Source of the DNA: Xanthomonas sp. DAR 34887
GTDB taxonomy: Bacteria; Pseudomonadota; Gammaproteobacteria; Xanthomonadales; Xanthomonadaceae
Direction of reading: 5' to 3'
DNA: 64,000 nt
NCBI RefSeq assembly: GCF_041245805.1
Contig: NZ_CP162490.1
Coordinates: 4,751,001-4,815,000, forward strand
Positions 57,518 through 64,000 of this stretch are shown here, in pieces (the stretch's first letter is position 1; each line of letters opens with the position of its first letter). Both the position numbers and the translations under genes were made by a program. The notes beneath the pieces were generated by a model. That model ran no database searches, was not told the DNA's origin, and saw only the letters and a program-made list of their open reading frames with translations.

Positions 57518-59857
57518 TCAGTGCTTCGGCAGCGGCTGCATCCGATAGTTGTCCGGCGGCGTACTGCCAAGCAGGTATTGCACGAAGTAATCCCAGCGGC
57601 GGCGGGTCACGTAGGGCGTCGCCTCGTCGCCGTAGGCATGCTTCGCATTGGGCAGCACCAGCATGTCGAAGGTCTTGTTGGCCTTGATCAGCGCGTCGGC
57701 CATCAACAGGGTTTCGTAGGGCGGGACGTTGTCGTCCAGGCTGCCGTGCACCAGCATCAGCCGGCCCTTGAGATTGGCGGCGAGCAGCGGATTGGCCTGG
57801 TTGTCGTAGCTGCCCTTGCCCTCCTTGTCCACGCTGAGCTCGCCCTGGTACTTCTCGCCCCAGTCGTCCTCGTAGTTGCGGTTGTCGTGGTTGCCGCTCT
57901 CCGACCAGGCCACCTTGAAGAAGTCCGGGTAGCGCAGCATCGCGTCGGTGGACGCGTTGCCGCCGCCGGAGTGGCCCCAGATGCCCACGCGCTGCAGGTC
58001 GATCCACGGGTAGCGCTGCCCCAGCTCCTTCACCCCGGCCACCTGGTCGGGCAAGGTGTTGTCGCCCATGTCCGCATACCAGGTGTCGTGGAAGGCCTTG
58101 GAGCGCCACGGCGTGCCCATGCCGTCGATGGCCACGACGATGAAGCCCAGTTCGGCCAACGCCTGATTGTCGCCATGGCTGGGCAGGAAACTGCGGCTGC
58201 GCACCGAGCCGGTCTGCGGGCCCGGGTAGATGTAGTCGATGATCGGGTACTGCCTGCCCGGATCGAACTGCGAGGGCTTGAACATCAGCCCGTACAGCAC
58301 GGTCTTGCCGTCGCGCGCCTTCACCGTGATCGGCACCGGCACGACCCAGCCGGCCGCCTGCAGGCGGCCGATGTCGGCCTTGGCCACGGTGGCAAGCGTG
58401 CGGCCGTCAGCGGCCTGCCGCAGCAAGGTCACCGGCGGCTGCGTCGTCGTGGAGTAGGCGTCCACGAAGCGCTGGCCGTCCGGCGACAGGGCGATCGCGT
58501 GGTCGGCCGGCTCAGGCGTCAGCAGCCGCGGCGCGCCGCCGTCCAGGCTGACCTTCCACAGTTGCTGATCGTACGGATCCAGCCCACGGTTGCGGCCAAC
58601 GGCGCGGAACCAGGCGGTCCGGGTCTTCGCATCGACCCTCAGCAATTCGGTGACATTGCCCTCGCCGGTGGTGATGGCGCGCTTGGGCTTGCCGCTGGCC
58701 AGGTCGTACAGGTACAGCTGGCCCCAGTTGCTGCGTTCGGAAAACCACACCGCCTCGTTGCGCTCCGGCACGTAGGCCCAGTTGGCTGCGACCTGCCCGC
58801 TTTCGTAATAGGTCTTGGCGGTTTCCTGGAACGCGGTGCGGACCGCGCCGGTGGACGCGTCGGCGATGCGGAACCAGGCGTCCTTGTGATAGCGCGAGGT
58901 GGAAACGAACGCCAGGGTCTTGCTGTCCGGCGCCCACTTCACGTCGTCCCAGCCGCCGTCCGGGCCGCAACTCACGTCGTCGCACAAGGTCGAGCGGTGC
59001 TGATCCGGCGGCATCTGCAGCCGTACCACCTTGCGCGCAGCCACGTCCACGATCACGCGTTCGATCATGGTCACGTCCTTGTCGCCGGGCATCGGGTACT
59101 TCCACTGCAGCAGCTCCGGATGCCCGAGCTTGCTTCTGACCAGGAACATGTCGCCGCTCTTGCGCTGGTCCTGCTGGAACGTGGCGATCTTGCGCGAGTC
59201 CGGCGACCACTCCAGGATCGCCTTGTCGCTGTGCTTCCAGCCGGCGTTGTCGGTGGCGTAGCCGAAGTCGCGCACGCCATCGGTGGTGAGCTGGGTTTCC
59301 TTGCCCGAGGCCAGGTCGCGCAGCCACAGGTTCCAGTCGCGGATGAACGCCTCGGTCGTCTTGTCCGGCGACAACACGCCCGGCTCGGGCTTGTCCTTGG
59401 CGTAGACCTTACTGCAATGCGCGTCGGCATCGCAGAACACCTGGGTGTCGCGCACGCTGAAACGGTAGCGGCCATCGGCGGCCAGGCTCAGCGACTTGAT
59501 CAGCAGGTCGGTCGCGGCCAGCGGCCGCTCTTTGAGCGCCAGCAAAGTGTTGAGCGCCGCGGCCAGCGCGGCCTGATCGAACAGCGGTGCGCGCTGGCCA
59601 GTGACCGCGTCCATCCGCATGAAGTGGTCGCCGCCGGCGTCGTGGTCGACATAGGCGAAATGGGTGGCGTCCAGCCAATCCACGCGCTCGACCGCATGGT
59701 CCAGCAACGGTTGCGTCAGATGGCCGAGCGCGCGCTCGGCCCGCGCATAGTCGGCGGCGGTGACGGCCGGCGCCGGCGCGGCCGCCGCCGCGGCTGGCAG
59801 CAGCATGGCCATGAGGAAGGCGCCGAGCGGGCGTGGGGCAAGGAATCGGGAGGGCAT
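57518..59857 (-). CDS. Dipeptidyl peptidase IV-like S9B serine peptidase
   Basis: This 779-residue secreted peptidase has a signal peptide (LGAFLMAMLLPAAAAAAPAPA). An N-terminal DPPIV beta-propeller contains WNLWLRDLASGKETQLTTDG, WSPDSRKIATFQQDQR and WAPDSKTLAFVSTSRY. The C-terminal alpha/beta hydrolase has nucleophile GHSGGGNAS, Asp in VHGSLDDNVPP and His in PNAKHAYGDE. It removes N-terminal dipeptides or similar from peptides in the periplasm. The start at 59857 matches the signal peptide; upstream in-frame codons are unlikely to be coding. Confidence 0.94.
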   Translation of the reverse strand: MPSRFLAPRPLGAFLMAMLLPAAAAAAPAPAVTAADYARAERALGHLTQPLLDHAVERVDWLDATHFAYVDHDAGGDHFMRMDAVTGQRAPLFDQAALAAALNTLLALKERPLAATDLLIKSLSLAADGRYRFSVRDTQVFCDADAHCSKVYAKDKPEPGVLSPDKTTEAFIRDWNLWLRDLASGKETQLTTDGVRDFGYATDNAGWKHSDKAILEWSPDSRKIATFQQDQRKSGDMFLVRSKLGHPELLQWKYPMPGDKDVTMIERVIVDVAARKVVRLQMPPDQHRSTLCDDVSCGPDGGWDDVKWAPDSKTLAFVSTSRYHKDAWFRIADASTGAVRTAFQETAKTYYESGQVAANWAYVPERNEAVWFSERSNWGQLYLYDLASGKPKRAITTGEGNVTELLRVDAKTRTAWFRAVGRNRGLDPYDQQLWKVSLDGGAPRLLTPEPADHAIALSPDGQRFVDAYSTTTQPPVTLLRQAADGRTLATVAKADIGRLQAAGWVVPVPITVKARDGKTVLYGLMFKPSQFDPGRQYPIIDYIYPGPQTGSVRSRSFLPSHGDNQALAELGFIVVAIDGMGTPWRSKAFHDTWYADMGDNTLPDQVAGVKELGQRYPWIDLQRVGIWGHSGGGNASTDAMLRYPDFFKVAWSESGNHDNRNYEDDWGEKYQGELSVDKEGKGSYDNQANPLLAANLKGRLMLVHGSLDDNVPPYETLLMADALIKANKTFDMLVLPNAKHAYGDEATPYVTRRRWDYFVQYLLGSTPPDNYRMQPLPKH

Positions 59858-60197
59858 GACGTGGTGGTTCCGGGGCGGGCAGTTGCGGACGACGGGAAGC
59901 GATCCTTGCGCGTAGTCCGCCGATACTACGCCCTGCCCGGCCGGCGCCACCTGCCGAAAGTCGTAGTGGCGCCCGTGGCGGCGGCGCTTGCATCCCGTCG
60001 GCAGCAGTACCCGCCGCGGTGAGTGGGCCGGAGCGCAGGCATCGCGCAACTGCCACACCGGCCGAGCGACCAGGGCGCGCTACCCGCGTGTGGGTATCCC
60101 TGGCGCAGCGCCGCGACCATGCCTGATGACTGGCGGCACCGCATGCACGGCGTCCATCACGCCATGGACGCTGCACCGCACTGCCTGCGTCGTGGCG

Positions 60198-60932
60198 CTA
60201 CGGCTTCGCCGCCTCGCACAGCTTGCGGTTGAACCAGGTGGACTTGGCGATCGGCAGATAGCTGTCCCAATCGCTGGGCGGCAGCATGCTGCCGTTCTTG
60301 TCCAGTTCCTCCTGCAGCGAGTCCTCGTCGTGGCTACGGCCGGCGATGGTCGTGTCCAGCGCGGCCAGGCACTCCTTCGGCCGGCCCAGGCGCAACAGGG
60401 CGATCGCGCGATCGTTGGCGAAGCGGTCGCGCTCCAGCCAGTTGAAGAACGTGCCGCACTCCTTGTCGAACGCATCCATCCCCGCGAGCGCGGCCGCATA
60501 GCGCTTGCCGCGGTAATCGGCCAGGTACGCCGCGCGCCGCCGCGTGCTCGCCGCGGCGGTGCAGCCCACCGGCAACGCCAGATACTCGCCCTCGAAATCG
60601 GCGCGCGCGCCGCAATACTCGCGGCAGCTTTCCTCGGTCAACGCCTTCACCTCGAACCCGCCGGGCGTGCGCTTGAACGACACGCGGCACGGCGTGGCGC
60701 TGCCATCGGTGGCCTCGGCGATCTCGCCGCGCAACGTGCCGGACAGCCCGCAGCTGTGGCCGTTGGCGCCCATTGCGTCGATCGAGAACTGACGCACCTC
60801 GCCCTGCCCGCTGATCTGCAGGCCGCCCCAGCCGTCCTTGGTGGCGTACTCGCTGGGCGCCGGCGCAGCCGCCGCCGCGGCCCCCGCAACGCCACACAAC
60901 ACCAGCGCTATCCAACTCCATCGTCCTGACAT
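60198..60932 (-). CDS. Secreted Cys-containing hypothetical protein
   Basis: This 244-residue precursor has a signal peptide (MSGRWSWIALVLCGVAGAAAAAAP). An N-terminal beta-rich region (GWGGLQISGQGEVRQFSIDAMGANGHSCGLSGTLRGE...TPCRVSFK) is followed by EESCREYCGARADFEGEYLALPVGC. A helical C-terminal part resembles TPR-like lysozyme-inhibitor proteins (YLADYRGKRYAAALAGMDAFDKECGTFFNWLERDRFANDRAIALLRLGRPKECLAAL). The Cys pattern and the LprI-like opening suggest a periplasmic inhibitor or scaffold. The family is not certain. Confidence 0.82.
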   Translation of the reverse strand: MSGRWSWIALVLCGVAGAAAAAAPAPSEYATKDGWGGLQISGQGEVRQFSIDAMGANGHSCGLSGTLRGEIAEATDGSATPCRVSFKRTPGGFEVKALTEESCREYCGARADFEGEYLALPVGCTAAASTRRRAAYLADYRGKRYAAALAGMDAFDKECGTFFNWLERDRFANDRAIALLRLGRPKECLAALDTTIAGRSHDEDSLQEELDKNGSMLPPSDWDSYLPIAKSTWFNRKLCEAAKP

Positions 60933-61146
60933 GGCGGTTCTGAATTCGGCAAGGGAGTGGAATTTTCCTCCATCTCGTGGGTGGACGACCAGTGCGATAA
61001 ACGCCCTCCGCTGCCCCCAAGGTGCTGTATGGACGGTGGCCTCCCCTGGCTCCCCACGCGCCCATGCGCAGCGCCGGCAGGCCTGCGCCGGTGCCCAAAC
61101 CGCACTACGCTACCCGCCAGCGCAGCATCCACGGCAGAATCCCCCC

Positions 61147-61866
61147 ATGCATCCACTCGCCTTCCCGCTCGCCGCCATGCTGGCAGGCATCGCCGCAACC
61201 GCCCCGGCGCAGGAGCGCATGCTGATCTTCAGCAAGACCGCCGGCTTCCGTCACGCGTCCATCCCTACCGCAGTCGCGACGTTGCGGCAGCTTGCAGCCC
61301 AGGAAGGCCTGGCCGCGGACCACAGCGAGGACGCGAACGACTTCACCGCCGACAACCTGGCCCGCTACCGCGTGGTGGTGTTCGCCAGCACTACCGGCGA
61401 GATCCTCGATCCTGCCCAGCAGCAGGCATTCGAAGGCTTCGTGCGCAATGGCGGCGGCTTCGTCGGCGTGCATTCGGCGGCCGACACCGGCTACGCCTGG
61501 CCGTGGTACGGACGCCTGGTCGGCGCCTGGTTCCAGGGCCATCCACCCGGGCTGCAATCCACCCAGGTGCAACCCGAACGCGACGGGCGGCCTAGCGGTG
61601 CGCCCTGGCCGATTCACGACGAAATCTACAACTACCGCAGCAACCCGCGCGCGCAGGTGCAGGTCGTCGCCACCGTGGACGAACGCCTCTACACCGGTGG
61701 CACCATGGGCGCGGACCACCCGATCGCCTGGTGCCACGCCTTCGACGGCGGCCGCGCCTGGTACACCGGCCTGGGCCACGACGCGGCGGTGTACGCCGAC
61801 CCGCATTTCCTGGCGCAGCTGCGGCTGGGCGTGCGGTATGCGGCCGGCCGCCCTACTCCGTGTTGA
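61147..61866 (+). CDS. Secreted ThuA-like trehalose-utilization domain protein
   Basis: This 239-residue precursor has a signal peptide (MHPLAFPLAAMLAGIAATAPAQ) and a ThuA domain: ERMLIFSKTAGFRHASIPTAVATLRQLAAQEGL, VVVFASTTGEILDPAQQQAFEGFVRNGGGFVGVHSAADTGYAWPWYGRLVGAWFQGHP and HPIAWCHAFDGGRAWYTGLGHDAAVYADPHF. ThuA-like proteins are linked to sugar or glycoside metabolism; a specific reaction is not established. It is divergent from the gene at 60198. Confidence 0.92.
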   Translation: MHPLAFPLAAMLAGIAATAPAQERMLIFSKTAGFRHASIPTAVATLRQLAAQEGLAADHSEDANDFTADNLARYRVVVFASTTGEILDPAQQQAFEGFVRNGGGFVGVHSAADTGYAWPWYGRLVGAWFQGHPPGLQSTQVQPERDGRPSGAPWPIHDEIYNYRSNPRAQVQVVATVDERLYTGGTMGADHPIAWCHAFDGGRAWYTGLGHDAAVYADPHFLAQLRLGVRYAAGRPTPC

Positions 61867-61893
61867 TCCACCCCCGACTGCAGCGTCGACGAT

Positions 61894-62307
61894 TTACTTG
61901 CAGGCTTGGGTAACGGCTTTCTCGACCGCCTGCATGAAGTCGCGATCGTCCTTCATGGTGGGATCGGCGCGTGCGCTGTCGCGCACATGCCTGGCGCGCA
62001 CGCACGCTTCCGGTCCCGGCGCGCGCACCGAACTGATCACGTTGGCGCCAAGGCTGGGTTCCTGACGGTTGCCGGCAGCTGCCGGTGTACCGCCCTGGCC
62101 GGCGGACGGTTCCGGCAACGGCTCTTGGCGTTGGCCGCCAGCCGCTGAAGCGGGTGCCGCGGTGTCCCACCGCTTCTGCTCGGTTCCCTTCGCGCACGGC
62201 ATCGACTGGTACACCGTGCCGAGCTTGGGGTCCTTGCACTTGTAGGCCGACTGGGCCGACGCCGGCAACGCCAGCACGCACAACATTGCCGCAAACATTC
62301 TGACCAT
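61894..62307 (-). CDS. Secreted DUF4124-like protein
   Basis: This 137-residue precursor has a signal peptide (MVRMFAAMLCVLALPASAQSA). A DUF4124-type start YKCKDPKLGTVYQSMPCAKGTEQKRWDT leads to a Gln/Pro/Gly-rich linker and a C-terminal helix with CVRARHVRDSARADPTMKDDRDFMQAVEKAVTQACK. The Cys residues are probably paired. It is periplasmic and of unknown function. The gap 62308-62719 beyond it shows no gene, only somewhat lower-GC DNA that may hold the divergent promoters. Confidence 0.85.
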   Translation of the reverse strand: MVRMFAAMLCVLALPASAQSAYKCKDPKLGTVYQSMPCAKGTEQKRWDTAAPASAAGGQRQEPLPEPSAGQGGTPAAAGNRQEPSLGANVISSVRAPGPEACVRARHVRDSARADPTMKDDRDFMQAVEKAVTQACK

Positions 62308-62719
62308 GGTGCCCTCCCCCTGGGTTGAGCGCTAGCTTATACGACCGGCGTCGCTTAGTCGGCGCGTGGTGTGGCGCTCGCAAAACGCGCGCGTGCGTCG
62401 CCCCGATCTACTTACCCTGGCTGCAGGGAGCCAATCCAATTTCCATATTTGCCGCGCCTCCTTTTCGATGCTGCGTTCACCGGGGCGCCGATGAATTTTC
62501 AGGCCGAACGAAGCTGCGTCACGATTGAAAGGACTACTCCAACCCCGCTACTCTGGCCTGGGGAGAAAACAGTTCGCCGGCCAGTCGAACTCCCCAACGC
62601 CGGGGTCGAGATCCAAAGCGGGTGACACGTCAATGGCAGGTTTTGTGCTGCTGGCGCTCGCTCGCCCAATCCGGAACCCGATGCGCCCTGCTCTCCATAT
62701 CGCTGACCCACCCTAACCA

Positions 62720-63385
62720 ATGCATTTCTCAAGGAAGATGCTCATGCTCATTAGCCGCCCCCATCGCCTCGCGCTGCTTCTACTCGGTGCGGCATTGGCT
62801 GTCACCTCCGCCCATGCGCAGACGTCTACCGCGATCGATGCGATGCGCCAATACCCGGCCTACCGCCATGCCGTGGAATCGGTGATGCAGCAGTACGAAT
62901 CCTCGCTGCGTGGCAAATGCCCCAGCATCCAGGCAGATTGGAACAAGGCCACCGCGCACGTGGCCTTGGAGCCGACGCTGGACGACCAGGGCCGGATCGT
63001 CAAAGCCGTCTGGGTGGATACCGTCCCGGGTACGGCCTGCGGTCAGAAGCGGCGCTACAACGCCATCACCATCTTCAATAACGGCGAGCCGTCCGTGTTG
63101 CCGCTGTTCCCCGGCGAATCGGAGTCCAATCCGGTGCTGCAAAGAGACACCATTCCTTATGTGCGCAACGCATTGGCCATGAAGAAAGTCTTGCCAAAGG
63201 ACTGCGAGATAGACGTGCTGGAAACCCAGTTGCCGGGCGGTCATCCTGCAGCGAAGCAGCCATGGGACGAACAATGGCGCGTCGACGCCTGCGGCACGCA
63301 GTATTTGGCGAAAGTGCGCTATATCCCGGATGCGACCGGCACCACCATCAGTATCGGCCCAAGGGACGTCGCCCCCGCAAAGTAG
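62720..63385 (+). CDS. Secreted hypothetical protein
   Basis: This 221-residue precursor has a signal peptide (LMLISRPHRLALLLLGAALAVTSAHA). The mature domain has YRHAVESVMQQYESSLRGKCPSIQADWNKATAHVALEPTLDDQGRIVKAVWVDTVPGTACGQKRRYNAITIFNNGEPSVLPLFPGES, then DCEIDVLETQLPGG and CGTQYLAKVRYIPDATGTT. Four Cys suggest two disulfides. AAGGA precedes an ATG further in (62744), so the start may be 62720 or 62744. No known family is recognised. Confidence 0.8.
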   Translation: MHFSRKMLMLISRPHRLALLLLGAALAVTSAHAQTSTAIDAMRQYPAYRHAVESVMQQYESSLRGKCPSIQADWNKATAHVALEPTLDDQGRIVKAVWVDTVPGTACGQKRRYNAITIFNNGEPSVLPLFPGESESNPVLQRDTIPYVRNALAMKKVLPKDCEIDVLETQLPGGHPAAKQPWDEQWRVDACGTQYLAKVRYIPDATGTTISIGPRDVAPAK

Positions 63386-63656
63386 CTGCAATGCGCTCTG
63401 CGCCCGGAGTGACCGGAACGGTCCTTCGGTGCGGGCGGCTACGGGCGGAAACGCCTCGTAGAAGATACTTCCCGAGGGGAAGACGCCGCGCGGCGATCCA
63501 TGGAATCCCGTGCGCACGGCCACGCCGTCCTCTCCGATCGGATGGCGTCGCTAGCCACGCCATGCGCTTGGGACGTTCGGTCAGCGCCAGCTACGCAGTC
63601 ACCCGAAGATGGCACCGGTGCATCCGAGTGATCGGGCTGCCAAGCCCAGCTGCGTG

Positions 63657-63830
63657 ATTTAAGGGCAGCTCCAATAACTTCAGTCCAGAAGCTGCAAGTT
63701 GCGCATGTCCACGGCGTGTCGTTTCCATGTCGCGGCTGAAGCCGCTCCTACAAGAGCACGACGCACATGGTGTAGGAGCGGCTTCAGCCGCGACAGGAGA
63801 ACGAAGTGGCCGTGATGCCAAGGCATCCAG
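63657..63830. repeat. Second copy of the ~170-bp composite palindromic element
   Basis: This matches 53588-53757 closely: CAGCTCCAATAACTTCAGTC, GAAGCTGCAAGTTGCGC, then inverted TCGCGGCTGAAGCCGCTCCT (63730) and GTAGGAGCGGCTTCAGCCGC (63772), ending GTGATGCCAAGGCATCC. Only scattered substitutions separate the two copies. No gene is supported in 63386-63898. Confidence 0.88.
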
Positions 63831-63898
63831 GCTGGGCGCATCGGCGGCGGCTCGCAAGCGTCCACAGCGCGGGGACGAGGCGACGCGACCATACCGGC

Positions 63899-64000
63899 TC
63901 AGCCTGCCGGCAGCGGATACAGGCTCGCCTCGCGAACGTAGCCGGCACGCGGCGTGCCGTCTGCCTCGTACCAGGCGATGTAGACGTAGCCGCGAGTCAG
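63899..64000 (-). CDS. C-terminal fragment of a gene entering from the right edge (SH3-like)
   Basis: A frame open from the right edge ends at TGA at 63899-63901. The last 33 residues include TRGYVYIAWYEADGTPRAGYVREASLYPL, which reads as the end of an SH3b-like or variant beta domain. The rest of the gene lies outside the window, so no function can be given. Confidence 0.55.
   Translation of the reverse strand: MTRGYVYIAWYEADGTPRAGYVREASLYPLPAG

Overview
The window is high-GC DNA from a plant-associated gammaproteobacterium, most likely a Xanthomonas of the sacchari/translucens/albilineans side of the genus. The genus call rests on three things: the dispersed palindromic repeat GTAGGAGCGGCTTCAGCCGC and its GTGGGAGCGACTTCAGTCGC variants, a Xanthomonas-type non-phosphorylating L-fucose pathway, and the gene repertoire. 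The species call is inference. No rRNA, tRNA, CRISPR or prophage was seen.

Layout. 1-17.9 kb holds housekeeping and envelope genes: an XAC2610-like secreted protein, an ABC1/UbiB kinase, a 2OG-Fe(II) oxygenase, an MscS channel and a quinone oxidoreductase. It also holds a surface-signalling operon (ECF sigma, FecR, STN-type TonB receptor, histidine acid phosphatase), a pirin, an IS1595 copy inside a tandem repeat, and a GntR regulator. 18.0-26.7 kb is a complete malonate decarboxylase operon, mdcA-C-D-E-G-B-H plus a MatC-like permease. Its mdcB carries a 111-bp in-frame minisatellite. 27.4-37.5 kb is an L-fucose locus: IclR regulator, FucP, a RhaM-type mutarotase, and a five-gene oxidative operon on the opposite strand. 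An IS110 element sits inside triplicated repeats at the end of that operon. 37.9-39.97 kb holds small secreted and redox genes. 40.1-45.4 kb is the glycerol regulon glpR-D-F-K. 45.5-64 kb holds mixed genes: DUF1456, HDOD, a disulfide oxidoreductase, ExoIII with a histone-like tail, a DPP-IV-like peptidase and ThuA. It also contains several poorly characterised secreted or toxin-like proteins.

How the parts work together. The malonate genes encode uptake (MatC-like), the ACP-linked decarboxylase (A, C, D, E), prosthetic-group synthesis and attachment (B, G) and malonyl priming (H). The fucose genes encode uptake, mutarotation, and stepwise oxidation, lactone hydrolysis, dehydration, oxidation and C-C cleavage. 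The glp genes encode glycerol entry, phosphorylation and oxidation under GlpR.

The most notable observations are these. (1) The IS110 element carries a recognisable bridge-RNA gene upstream of its transposase. Its target loop matches, on both sides of a CT core, the host dispersed repeat into which the element is inserted. (2) mdcB has an in-frame repeat expansion. (3) A two-gene unit at 53.97-55.24 kb shares an N-terminal SG(R/Q)PNP domain, with a papain-like C-H domain on the first protein.
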